Below are positions 24,127 to 31,600 of a stretch of DNA of 64,000 nucleotides, piece after piece. Within the stretch, counting starts at the first letter, position 1. Each line of letters starts with the position of its first letter. This DNA comes from Desulfuromonas acetexigens (lineage in GTDB: Bacteria > Desulfobacterota > Desulfuromonadia > Desulfuromonadales > Trichloromonadaceae). The DNA is taken from NCBI RefSeq assembly GCF_900111775.1, contig NZ_FOJJ01000034.1, forward strand, positions 186,001 to 250,000. Reading direction: 5' to 3'. The notes under the pieces were generated by a model, which saw nothing but the letters and a program-made list of their open reading frames with translations, did no database searches and was not told the origin of the DNA. The translations under genes and the position numbers were made by a program.

Positions 24127-24266
24127 AATCGTCTGCCGCAGGGCTAAAACCACTGTTTTAAAAAAATGCTTGATTTTTTTTCGGAGGGCGTGCGATAGTC
24201 CGAAAGCATAAAAGTTGTACTGAAGCGGAACCCGGACCGATTGATCGTCAGTCAGTTTTTGAACAA

Positions 24267-24298
24267 CCGCGCAGACCTTTGGCTGGCGGTTTTTTTTT
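24267..24298 (+). terminator. Terminator-like hairpin in the leader of the cold-shock gene
   Basis: A bulged stem (CCGC, CAG, CC paired with GG, CTG, GCGG) is followed by nine T residues, 63 bp before the cold-shock start codon. A promoter-like pair (TTGATT near 24170, GATAGT near 24194) lies upstream, which would place this hairpin inside a long 5' leader. It may be the kinase terminator, an attenuator or the end of a short RNA. Confidence 0.55.
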
Positions 24299-24361
24299 GG
24301 GCAAGCCTCTTTGGTGCAACGTACAACGTATCCGTATCGGAACAAAAGGAGTCAGAAGACA

Positions 24362-24562
24362 ATGGCTGAAGGTACTGTAAAGTGGTTCAATGACGCAAAA
24401 GGGTTTGGTTTCATCGAGCAGGACAACGGACCCGATGTATTCGTACACTTTTCCTCGATCCAGGGCGACGGCTTCAAATCCCTGGCCGAAGGGGACCGGG
24501 TTCGCTTCGAGGTGACTCAAGGGCAGAAAGGCCCCCAGGCCGCCAACGTCACCAGAATCTAA
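24362..24562 (+). CDS. Cold-shock domain protein (CspA family)
   Basis: The 66-aa protein is a complete cold-shock domain: [18 protein letters not shown] holds RNP1 (KGFGFI), and VFVHFSSI is RNP2. It binds single-stranded nucleic acid and melts RNA structure. AAAAGGAG at 24344-24351 sets the start at 24362; the upstream in-frame ATG at 24311 would add a non-homologous extension. The gene has a long leader with a terminator-like hairpin and is followed by a strong terminator. Confidence 0.93.
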   Translation: MAEGTVKWFNDAKGFGFIEQDNGPDVFVHFSSIQGDGFKSLAEGDRVRFEVTQGQKGPQAANVTRI

Positions 24563-24582
24563 TCCTTTCTGGACATAGACCT

Positions 24583-24625
24583 ACGCAAAACGGCTCCCCG
24601 GTAATTCGGGGAGCCGTTTTGCGTT
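24583..24625 (+). terminator. Intrinsic terminator of the cold-shock gene
   Basis: GCAAAACGGCTCCCCG pairs with CGGGGAGCCGTTTTGC around a short loop, followed by GTTTTG. The symmetric A/T tracts also allow it to act on the minus-strand cyd operon. Confidence 0.9.
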
Positions 24626-24649
24626 TTGTCTTTCGTTTCGGGACGCGGA

Positions 24650-24742
24650 TCAAATTTTTCCGGAAAGGCGCAATACTCCTTCAGCAGCGACATAGGAGGT
24701 AATGATCAGTGCGAACCAGCCAACGATCATAATGTAAATCAT
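24650..24742 (-). CDS. cydX: 30-aa single-membrane-helix protein, CydX-like small subunit
   Basis: This short ORF follows cydB by 41 bp on the same strand. It is preceded by AGGAGA with 7-nt spacing and encodes a peptide beginning MIYIMIVGWFALIITSY, with a charged segment and LSGKI at the end. One hydrophobic helix with the N-terminus outside-type pattern, its length and its position after cydAB match the small subunits (CydX/CydS type) that stabilise bd oxidases. Sequence identity in this family is too low to prove homology, so the assignment rests on position, topology and a good ribosome-binding site. Confidence 0.65.
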   Translation of the reverse strand: MIYIMIVGWFALIITSYVAAEGVLRLSGKI

Positions 24743-24783
24743 GGGATAAATCTCCTGGGTAAAGGTTCCGATTCTCCAAGGAC

Positions 24784-25920
24784 TCAGTAAGCTTCGTTTT
24801 CGCCGTCCTTGGCTACGTCTTCGAGGGAGAGTTTGCCGGCATCCATTGATCGCCAGACATAGGCGATATAGGCGAGAACGAAGGGGACGGCCAGGGCGAT
24901 GTAGCTCATCGCGGTCAGGGTGTAATGGCTGCTGGAGGCGTTGTAGATGGTCAGGCTGCTCTGCAGGTCGACCTTGGATGGGTAGAAGGCCGTGCCGTTG
25001 AAGCCGGCAATGAAGAGCAGGGCCAGCACCACCAGCACCGTTCCCGGCCCCGAGAACCAGATGCCTTGGGTGCTTTTCCGGTAATGGGCGAGGTAGACGC
25101 CGCCGACCACCAGCAGCAACCCGGCGAGGAGCAGAAGCAGCACAACCGGCATGTCGAGCAGGTTGTTCAGATACTTGCCGGCTTCGAGCGAAACCGCGCC
25201 GGTCGCGGCGTCGACAGTGTAGCCGTCCATGGTCAGCAGGCCGCCGAGGACGATAAGCAGGAAGGGGAGCGAGCAGAGCAGGTTGACGAAGGCCGCCCGG
25301 CGGCAGCGTTCCACCAGTTCGTCATGCTTGAGATGGTTGGCCAGGTAGAGGGCTCCCAGGGTGCGGGCGTTGAAGATCAGAAAGACGCCGAGCGAGACAT
25401 TGAAGAGGTTGAAGGCCGCTTCCAGGCCGCGCAGGGGGTGTTGCCATTTAACAAAATTGTAATCGTTGAGCAAAAAGTTCGAGCCGGTGAAGAAGGTGCC
25501 GACGGCGGTGCCGATGAGCAACAGGCCGAGACTGCCGTTGATGAAGAGAAAGACTTCATAGGTGCCGGCGCCGAGAAAGTTGTTGGGCTTGCGGCGGAAT
25601 TCATAGCTCACCGCCTGGATGATGAAGGTGAAGAGGATGGCGATCCACACCCAGTAAGCGCCACCGAAGCTGGTGGCGTAAAAGAGGGGAAAGGCGGCGA
25701 AGAGCGCCCCGCCGAAGAGGACCAAGGTGGTGAAGGTCAGTTCCCACTTGCGCCCCAGGGAGTTGATGATCAGGGTCTTTTCCTCGGGGCTTTTGGCGAG
25801 GGAGAACATCAGGGTCTGCCCGCCCTGGACGAAGTTCATGAAGATGAAGAGCGCGCCCACCAGGGAGCAGATGATCCACCAGAGTTGCTGTAGTTGAGTG
25901 AGTTCCAGGCTGCCGATCAT
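24784..25920 (-). CDS. cydB: Cytochrome bd oxidase subunit II
   Basis: The 378-aa protein has many hydrophobic helices and the CydB N-terminus (LQQLWWIICSLVGALFIFMN, FVQGGQTLM). With CydA it forms the quinol oxidase that reduces O2 to water with high affinity, in the cytoplasmic membrane. It starts 1 bp after the cydA stop, implying coupled translation. Length is typical. In a largely anaerobic organism the enzyme probably protects against oxygen. Confidence 0.93.
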   Translation of the reverse strand: MIGSLELTQLQQLWWIICSLVGALFIFMNFVQGGQTLMFSLAKSPEEKTLIINSLGRKWELTFTTLVLFGGALFAAFPLFYATSFGGAYWVWIAILFTFIIQAVSYEFRRKPNNFLGAGTYEVFLFINGSLGLLLIGTAVGTFFTGSNFLLNDYNFVKWQHPLRGLEAAFNLFNVSLGVFLIFNARTLGALYLANHLKHDELVERCRRAAFVNLLCSLPFLLIVLGGLLTMDGYTVDAATGAVSLEAGKYLNNLLDMPVVLLLLLAGLLLVVGGVYLAHYRKSTQGIWFSGPGTVLVVLALLFIAGFNGTAFYPSKVDLQSSLTIYNASSSHYTLTAMSYIALAVPFVLAYIAYVWRSMDAGKLSLEDVAKDGENEAY

Positions 25921-25921
25921 A

Positions 25922-27457
25922 TCAGTTCTCCTCCGGACCGATGGCGATTTGTTTGAGCATGATGCGAACTTCCGCGACCAGCAGGACGGTGAAGAGGAAC
26001 AGGAACATGAAGAAGGTTCCCGCCACCGTCGCCGCAGTCAGGTTGGAACGGGCTACGCCCACCGGCAGCAGCCCCTGGATGGCCCAGGGCTGGCGGCCGA
26101 CCTCGGCGACGACCCAGCCCGCTTCCGAAGCGATGTAGCCGAGGAAGAGGGAGGCGACGCCGGTGACCAGCAGCCATTTCTGCTCGGCGATCTTGTCGTA
26201 GAGGGTGGCGATGAGAAAGGCGAGGAAGAGCAGGGGGAAGAACATCCCCAGCCCGACCATGACGCGGAAACTGAAGAAGTTGAGGGCGATGGGGGGGACC
26301 GCTTCCTCGGCGCTGTTCAGGTAGCCGTAGCCGAGGTAGGGACTGGTCTGCTCGAAACCGACCAGCGCCTGTTGCGCCGCCGCGTCGTTACCGACCTTTT
26401 TCGCACCCTTGTAGAGAGCGAGCTGTTCCACCGCCTGCTTGCCGAGGGTCATCTTCTCGGTGACCCCCATCACGCCATGCTCGGCGTTGCCGTAGAGCAG
26501 GTCGTTGATGCCGGGGACGAAGCTGTTGAAAGAGCGGTTGGTCAGAAAGGAGAGGGCGTAAGGGATCCCCACCGCCTCGTGGAAGGCGGGCAGATCATCC
26601 CCCGGGCGTTTTTCAAGATTGGGGACACCGAAGATCAACAGGGGCGCGCCGACCTCGCCGTCGTAGAGGCCTTCCATGGCCGCCAGCTTCATTGGCTGGA
26701 ATTGACCGACTTTGTGGGCCGACTCGTCCCCGGTGAAGGCGACGAAACCGGAGGCGAAGAGGCCGAAGATCGAGGCGACGATGATGCTGCGCTTGGCCAT
26801 TTCCTGATGGCGGCGGCGGAGCAGGAACCAGGAGGAGACGCCGACGATGAAGAGGCAGGCGAGCTGGAAGCTGGAGCTGGTGACGTGGGTGAATTTGCCG
26901 ATGGCCACCGGCGACAGCAGCACTTCAAAGAAGTTTTCCATCTCGAAGCGGGCGCTTTCCGGGTTGAACTTCATGCCGACCGGATATTGCATCCAGCCGT
27001 TGGCGACCAGGATCCACAGGGCCGAGAGATTGGAGCCGACCGCGACCATCCAGGTCGAAAAGAGGTGAAAGCCTTTGGAGACCCGGTTCCAGCCGAAGAA
27101 CATCACGGCAAAGAAGGTCGCCTCGATGAAGAAAGCGAAGATTCCCTCGGCGGCCAGGGGCGCACCGAAGATGTCGCCGACCATCCACGAATAGTTCGAC
27201 CAGTTGGTGCCGAACTCGAATTCGAGGATGATACCGGTGGCGACGCCGATGGCGAAGTTGACCGCGAAGAGGGACATCCAGAACTTGGTGATGCGTTTCC
27301 AGGCTTCGTTGCCGGTGCGGACATAGAGGGTCTCGAAGAAGGCCAGCAGAAACGAGAGCCCCAGGGTCAGGGGGACGAAAATCCAGTGGAACATGGCAGT
27401 GAGGGCAAACTGGGCCCGTGCCCAGTTGACCATCGACAGGTCGAGCGATTCGATCAC
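25922..27457 (-). CDS. cydA: Cytochrome bd oxidase subunit I
   Basis: The 511-aa protein begins at GTG 27457 with AGGAGG upstream. The N-terminal helix contains ALTAMFHWIFVPLTLGLSFL with the His ligand of heme b595, and the conserved GWVVAEVGRQPW segment lies near the C-terminal helices. CydA carries hemes b558, b595 and d and the quinol site. Gene order rrf2-DUF4492-cydA-cydB-cydX-like on one strand indicates a single operon. Confidence 0.95.
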   Translation of the reverse strand: MIESLDLSMVNWARAQFALTAMFHWIFVPLTLGLSFLLAFFETLYVRTGNEAWKRITKFWMSLFAVNFAIGVATGIILEFEFGTNWSNYSWMVGDIFGAPLAAEGIFAFFIEATFFAVMFFGWNRVSKGFHLFSTWMVAVGSNLSALWILVANGWMQYPVGMKFNPESARFEMENFFEVLLSPVAIGKFTHVTSSSFQLACLFIVGVSSWFLLRRRHQEMAKRSIIVASIFGLFASGFVAFTGDESAHKVGQFQPMKLAAMEGLYDGEVGAPLLIFGVPNLEKRPGDDLPAFHEAVGIPYALSFLTNRSFNSFVPGINDLLYGNAEHGVMGVTEKMTLGKQAVEQLALYKGAKKVGNDAAAQQALVGFEQTSPYLGYGYLNSAEEAVPPIALNFFSFRVMVGLGMFFPLLFLAFLIATLYDKIAEQKWLLVTGVASLFLGYIASEAGWVVAEVGRQPWAIQGLLPVGVARSNLTAATVAGTFFMFLFLFTVLLVAEVRIMLKQIAIGPEEN

Positions 27458-27477
27458 GGGAGCCTCCTGGTGGGAAT

Positions 27478-27696
27478 TTATTCCCCGGCGGCGATGCCGG
27501 GTTCGGTGAGATTATCGAGAACGTGCGCGGCCCGCTCTTGGGCATTATCAAAGTTGCGGTTGAGATGGTTGGGCAGGATGAAATTGGCGAGGACGAGCAG
27601 GACTGCCACCTTGATCAGGACGATCTTCCACAGGGTGCGTCCCAGGACCATGGAGCGGAAGCCGTCCCGATAAAAGTTCCAGATCTTTTTCAGCAT
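27478..27696 (-). CDS. DUF4492 protein encoded upstream of cydAB
   Basis: The 72-aa protein has IWNFYRDGFRSMVLGRTLWK followed by one hydrophobic helix (IVLIKVAVLLVLANFIL), matching the DUF4492 family, which is typically found next to cydAB in deltaproteobacteria and Bacteroidetes. AGGAG lies 7 nt before the start. It ends 20 bp before cydA. An assembly or auxiliary role for bd oxidase is plausible from its constant neighbourhood but unproven. Confidence 0.8.
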   Translation of the reverse strand: MLKKIWNFYRDGFRSMVLGRTLWKIVLIKVAVLLVLANFILPNHLNRNFDNAQERAAHVLDNLTEPGIAAGE

Positions 27697-27714
27697 GGAA
27701 AAACTCCTGAAGGG

Positions 27715-28116
27715 CTATTTACTCAGTTCGGCAAGGCTGACGCCGTCGAGGATGCTGCGCACCTGATTCTGCACCCGGTGCCAGACCGGATGCACGGTGC
27801 AGTCGCCGCTGCGGTCGCAGAACGAGGCGTCGATGACGCAGCGGTTGGCGCAGATTGGCCCTTCGACCGCCTCGATCACCTCGCGCAGGCTGATTTCCGC
27901 CGCCGGTTTGGCCAGGGCGAAGCCGCCTCCCGCCCCCCGACTGGAACGCACCAAGCCGAGACGAGTGAGCCCCTGGAAGATCTTCGCCAGAAAGCTCTGG
28001 GGAACGTCGACGGTTTCGGCGATCTCGTTGACAAGAATAAGCTTCCCCGGCTCTTGGCGAGCCAGGTAGACCATGCCGCGAATAGCGTATTCACCCTTGC
28101 GGGTCAGTCCCATCAT
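27715..28116 (-). CDS. Rrf2 family transcriptional regulator with Cys-rich loop
   Basis: The 133-aa protein has the Rrf2 winged helix (LTRKGEYAIRGMVYLAR, VPQSFLAKIFQGL, VRSSRGAGGGFALA) and a loop with four cysteines (CANRC, FCDRSGDC) like the Fe-S-binding loops of IscR and NsrR. It could therefore sense oxygen, NO or Fe-S status. It is the first gene of the rrf2-DUF4492-cydAB unit, so it likely regulates that operon and itself. A start at 28113 (second Met) is equally possible. Confidence 0.88.
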   Translation of the reverse strand: MMGLTRKGEYAIRGMVYLARQEPGKLILVNEIAETVDVPQSFLAKIFQGLTRLGLVRSSRGAGGGFALAKPAAEISLREVIEAVEGPICANRCVIDASFCDRSGDCTVHPVWHRVQNQVRSILDGVSLAELSK

Positions 28117-28127
28117 AAATTAAAACC

Positions 28128-28175
28128 CAAAAGATCGTTTTTGTCTCTTCTACCTTCTGCGGCAGCACCTGTCAA
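28128..28175 (-). promoter_or_regulatory. Promoter and short inverted repeat before the rrf2-cyd operon
   Basis: On the minus strand TTGACA (28175-28170), a 17-bp spacer and TAGAAG (28152-28147) form a sigma-70-like promoter. CAAAA and TTTTG arms with a 6-bp spacer (28128-28143) lie between it and the start codon and could be an operator for the Rrf2 protein; that is inference. Confidence 0.5.
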
Positions 28176-28379
28176 GGATCTTTTTGGTCTTTTTTCGGAC
28201 GGAAGGGAATTTTTTGCGAAGAAGCGCGAAAGCGCCGCGTCCCGTTCCCTTCCGGTAAAATTCGTCCCGGGCTGACTCTTCGGGGGAAAAGATGTATGAT
28301 GGGTCCAATAAATCCGTAATCTGTATCAAAGATTATCCTATTCCCGGGGTCACGCAACTATTGAAGAAGGGAGCCCTGC

Positions 28380-29036
28380 ATGGAACATCTCGATCAGTTG
28401 ATCCATACCATCGCCCTGAGCATGGGGGCCGCCTGGGCCAGCGGTATCAACCTCTATGCTGCTATCCTCACCCTCGGCGTGCTCGGGGCCACCGGCAACA
28501 TGACCTTGCCGCCGGGGCTTGAAGTTCTGACCGATCCGATGGTGATCTTTGCCGCCGGGGCGATGTACTTTATCGAATTCTTCGCCGATAAGACCCCTGG
28601 GGTCGATACCGGCTGGGATACCATTCACACCTTCATCCGTATCCCCGCCGGCGCGGTCCTGGCGGCCGGGGCCATCGGCGAGGTCAGCCCGGCGCTCTCC
28701 ATCGCCGTCGGCCTGGTCGGGGGCGGGCTGGCCGCCGGAACGCATCTGACCAAGTCCGGTTCGCGGATCATGATCAACACCTCGCCGGAACCGTTCAGCA
28801 ACTGGTTCGCTTCCCTCGGCGAAGATGTGCTGGTCATCGCCGGGCTGTGGACGGCCCTCCATTCTCCCTGGATCTTCGTCGGGGCGCTGATCCTTTTCAT
28901 CCTGCTGATGGTCTGGCTGTTGCCGAAAATCTGGCGGGGGGTAAAGGCGGTGCTCAATGCCGTGGCGCGTCTCTTTCGGAAGCAGCCATTGCAATTGCCG
29001 CCACCGGAGAACGGCGGCGGAGATATGGGAGGGTGA
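28380..29036 (+). CDS. DUF4126 family membrane protein
   Basis: The 218-aa protein has about five hydrophobic segments and the DUF4126 pattern: an early GAAWASGINLYAAILTLG helix, a VIFAAGAMYFIEFFADKTPG segment ahead of a helical hairpin, then glycine-rich VGLVGGGLAAGTHLTKSG. The function of the family is unknown. GAAGGGAG precedes the start. It is divergent from the cyd operon and ends at a strong terminator, so it is probably monocistronic. Confidence 0.8.
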   Translation: MEHLDQLIHTIALSMGAAWASGINLYAAILTLGVLGATGNMTLPPGLEVLTDPMVIFAAGAMYFIEFFADKTPGVDTGWDTIHTFIRIPAGAVLAAGAIGEVSPALSIAVGLVGGGLAAGTHLTKSGSRIMINTSPEPFSNWFASLGEDVLVIAGLWTALHSPWIFVGALILFILLMVWLLPKIWRGVKAVLNAVARLFRKQPLQLPPPENGGGDMGG

Positions 29037-29040
29037 TGAT

Positions 29041-29067
29041 AAAAAGCCGGTTTCGACCGGCTTTTTT
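29041..29067 (+). terminator. Intrinsic terminator after the DUF4126 gene
   Basis: AAAAAGCCGGT pairs with ACCGGCTTTTTT around TTCG. Confidence 0.9.
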
Positions 29068-29103
29068 CATGTGTGTTGCGTTGGTTGAATAGGGGAGCTC
29101 TTT

Positions 29104-29136
29104 GCTCTGTGTTCCCTGTGCCTCCGTGGTGAAATG
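29104..29136. repeat. Second copy of the dispersed repeat end
   Basis: CTCTGTGTTCCCTGTGCC followed by TCCGTGGTGAAAT matches the right end of the element at 20255-20287, with only a few differences. It lies just past the hypE 3' end. No left-end partner is visible nearby, so it is a solo copy or fragment. Confidence 0.75.
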
Positions 29137-29143
29137 ACTTAAA

Positions 29144-30157
29144 TCAGCAGATGCGGGGCAGCTGTTCGCCGGCGAGCATTTCGATGGCGCGGCGGCCGCC
29201 GATAGAGGTATGCAGCTGCACTTGGCCGGGCGGCCCTGCCGTCACTTCGCCGATGAGGGCCGCCCCTTGCCCCTGGGGATGACGGCGCATTTGTTCGAGA
29301 AGGGCGTCGGCTGCCTCCGGCGCGACCAGGGCCAGCAGCTTGCCTTCGTTGGCGACATAGAGAGGATCGAGACCGAGGAGGGCGCAGGCTCCGGCCACCG
29401 CCGGATTGATCGGTAGGGCGGTTTCATCGAGACGGATGCCGACCTGGGATTGGCGGGCGATTTCCTTGAGGGTGGTGGCGACGCCCCCTCGGGTCGGGTC
29501 GCGCAGGACATGCACGGCATCGCCGAACTCGTCGAGCAGCGCGCCGACCAGATGGTTGAGGGGGGCACTGTCGCTGCGGATATCCGTCTCCAATTCCAGC
29601 CCCTCCCGTCCCGCCAGCACCGCCAATCCATGATCGCCGACAGGTCCGTTGATGAGGATCTTGTCGCCGACCTGGGCGCCTCCTCCGCTGATCTCCAGGG
29701 CATGTGCAAAGACGCCGATGCCGGAGGTGGTGATGAAGATTTTGTCCCCCTTGCCGCGTGGTACCACCTTGGTGTCGCCGGTGACGATGCGCACCCCGGC
29801 AAGATCGGCGGCGGCGCGCATCGCTTCCAGAATCTTCCTGAACTCCGCCAGGGCCAACCCCTCTTCGAGGATAAAGGCGACCGCGACGGCCAGCGGTTTC
29901 GCGCCGACCATGGCCAGATCGTTGACCGTGCCGTTGATCGCCAGATCGCCGATATTCCCCCCGGAAAAGAAGATCGGATCGACCACATAGCCGTCGGTGG
30001 TGAAGGCGAGACGTCCGCCGCCATGGGCGAGAATAGCCGAATCGTTCTGCTCCCGCTCGGCGACGCCGGAAAGGGTCGGGATGATCAACTCGTCGAGTAG
30101 TCGGTGACTCAAAGTGCCGCCGCTACCGTATCCGAGGAGGATGATGTCGTTGTTCAT
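29144..30157 (-). CDS. hypE: Hydrogenase maturation protein HypE
   Basis: Starting at ATG 30157 (GGAG upstream) the 337-aa protein begins DIILLGYGSGGTLSHRL and ends with PRIC, the C-terminal Cys that is carbamoylated by HypF and dehydrated to a thiocyanate. An AIR-synthase-like ATP site is seen in RDPTRGGVATTL. HypE delivers CN ligands to the iron of [NiFe] hydrogenases together with HypC and HypD. It is last in the hypABCDE series. No hypF is in the window. Confidence 0.95.
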   Translation of the reverse strand: MNNDIILLGYGSGGTLSHRLLDELIIPTLSGVAEREQNDSAILAHGGGRLAFTTDGYVVDPIFFSGGNIGDLAINGTVNDLAMVGAKPLAVAVAFILEEGLALAEFRKILEAMRAAADLAGVRIVTGDTKVVPRGKGDKIFITTSGIGVFAHALEISGGGAQVGDKILINGPVGDHGLAVLAGREGLELETDIRSDSAPLNHLVGALLDEFGDAVHVLRDPTRGGVATTLKEIARQSQVGIRLDETALPINPAVAGACALLGLDPLYVANEGKLLALVAPEAADALLEQMRRHPQGQGAALIGEVTAGPPGQVQLHTSIGGRRAIEMLAGEQLPRIC

Positions 30158-30173
30158 TGAAACTCCATGATTT

Positions 30174-30214
30174 GTGATTGGTAATTGGTGATGGGAAAAA
30201 AATGGACCAATCAC
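30174..30214. repeat. Stem-loop repeat between hypD and hypE
   Basis: GTGATTGGT (30174-30182) and ACCAATCAC (30206-30214) are perfect 9-bp arms separated by 23 bp, in the only sizeable gap between hypD and hypE. The right arm and following bases (ACCAATCACTG) recur exactly in the hypC-hypB gap. Confidence 0.7.
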
Positions 30215-30218
30215 TGCA

Positions 30219-31310
30219 TTAACAGCCGTATTTATAGGCCGCCGCGCAGGCTCCTTCACTGGAGACCATGCAGGCGCCGATGGGGTTTTCCGGGGTGCAG
30301 GCGGCGTCGAAGAGGGGGCAGGCGCGGGGGGCGAGCTTACCTTTGAGGATCTCGCCGCAGCGGCAACCGGCCGGTTCCCGCGCCGGTTCGACGATCACCG
30401 GCAGTTTGAGGGCAGCGTCGTAGTCGGCGAATTCGTCGCGGATGCGCAGGCCGCTCCCGGGAATCGGGCCGATCCCCCGCCAGTCGGCGTCGCCGGGTGC
30501 AAAGATCCGGGCCATGATTTCCCGGGCTTTGGTGTTGCCTTCGGGGCGGACGAAGCGGCTGTACTGGATCTCCACCCGCGCCTCCACGGCCCGGGCCTGG
30601 CGGGTGAGCATCAGTAGCCCTTGCAGGATGTCGAGAGGCTCGAAGCCGGTGATGACGCAGGGGATGCCGTAGTTTTCGGCGAGGGAGCGGAAGCCCTCGG
30701 CGCCGATCACCGTGGCGACATGGGCTGGGCAGAGATAGCCGTCGATGGCCAGATCCGGGTCGGCGGTGAGCGCCGCCATCGGTGCCGGCATAGTTTTATT
30801 GGCGCTCAGCACCGAAAAGTTGGTCAATCCCAGGCGGCGGGCTTCGAGAATCGCCCCGGCGATGGTCGGCGTCGTCGTTTCAAAGCCGACGCCGAGAAAG
30901 ACCACCTCGCGCTCCGGATTTTTCCGGGCCAGGGCGACGGCGTCGAGGGGGGAATAGACAATGCGGATGTCCGCGCCTCGGGCCTTTTCGGCTTGCAGAC
31001 TTTTGCTCGATCCCGGAACCCGGATCATGTCGCCGAAGGTCGCGATCAAGGTGTCCGGCCGCCGGGCCAGGGCCAGGGCGTGATCGACGTAGGCGATGGG
31101 GGTGACGCAGACCGGGCAGCCGGGGCCAGAGATGAGCCGGATCGATTCGGGCAGAAGGGAGCGGATGCCGTGCTGATGGATGGCCATGGTGTGGGTGCCG
31201 CAGACCTCCATGAAGGTCAGGGGACGAGATGCCGCATCGGCCGCCTCTCCGAGGGCCGAAACCAGCGCCCGAGCCGCCCGAGGATCGCGAAAAAGGGCGA
31301 GGTCGATCAT
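30219..31310 (-). CDS. hypD: Hydrogenase maturation protein HypD
   Basis: The 363-aa protein has the HypD motifs: MEVCGTHTMAIHQHGI, ISGPGCPVCVTP, GFETTTPT and, in the C-terminal part, the [4Fe-4S]-binding cysteines (CRCGEILKGKLAPRAC, then CTPENPIGACMVSSEGAC). HypD with HypC is the scaffold on which Fe(CN)2CO is built. It overlaps hypC by 4 bp. Confidence 0.96.
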   Translation of the reverse strand: MIDLALFRDPRAARALVSALGEAADAASRPLTFMEVCGTHTMAIHQHGIRSLLPESIRLISGPGCPVCVTPIAYVDHALALARRPDTLIATFGDMIRVPGSSKSLQAEKARGADIRIVYSPLDAVALARKNPEREVVFLGVGFETTTPTIAGAILEARRLGLTNFSVLSANKTMPAPMAALTADPDLAIDGYLCPAHVATVIGAEGFRSLAENYGIPCVITGFEPLDILQGLLMLTRQARAVEARVEIQYSRFVRPEGNTKAREIMARIFAPGDADWRGIGPIPGSGLRIRDEFADYDAALKLPVIVEPAREPAGCRCGEILKGKLAPRACPLFDAACTPENPIGACMVSSEGACAAAYKYGC

Positions 31311-31537
31311 GGCGCGTCCGGCGCGGCGGCGATGAGTTGCCGGAAGAGCTCCAGGGTCGTTTCCGCCTCGGCCGGATCGAGTTTTTCCATGGCGAAACCG
31401 GCGTGAATCAGCACGAAATCTCCCACCCGTACATGCTCCACCAGCATCAGGCTGGCTTCGCGCTTGACGCCATCGATCTCGCAGACCGCTGTTTCACCGG
31501 TGATGCTTTTGACCTGCATTGGTATGCCGAGACACAT
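31307..31537 (-). CDS. hypC: Hydrogenase maturation chaperone HypC
   Basis: The 76-aa protein starts MCLGIPMQV; Cys2 is the residue that binds the Fe(CN)2CO precursor and later contacts the large-subunit precursor. An OB-like fold with VGDFVLIHAGFAMEKLD is typical. It is the only HypC-type chaperone in the window and may serve both hydrogenases encoded downstream. Confidence 0.95.
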   Translation of the reverse strand: MCLGIPMQVKSITGETAVCEIDGVKREASLMLVEHVRVGDFVLIHAGFAMEKLDPAEAETTLELFRQLIAAAPDAP

Positions 31538-31548
31538 AAAACCCCCGA

Positions 31549-31600
31549 GTGATTAGCGATTGGTTTAAGGCTTTGAACTAATTACTAATAACCAATCACT
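31549..31600. repeat. Stem-loop repeat between hypB and hypC
   Basis: GATTGGTT (31558-31565) and AACCAATC (31590-31597) are 8-bp arms spaced by 24 bp, overlapping the hypB 3' end. It shares ACCAATCACTG with the element between hypD and hypE, so the two gaps of the hyp operon hold copies of the same element. Confidence 0.7.

Noticed and set aside
21868-24345. Very long minus-strand open frame opposite the sensor kinase
   Set aside because: Antisense shadow of a GC-rich gene: no domain, composition of repeated Asp/Gly/His/Pro, and the plus-strand frame contains clear kinase motifs.
25898-27673. 591-codon plus-strand open frame opposite cydA
   Set aside because: Low-complexity Glu/Asp/Gly/His translation typical of antisense frames; cydA on the minus strand is certain.
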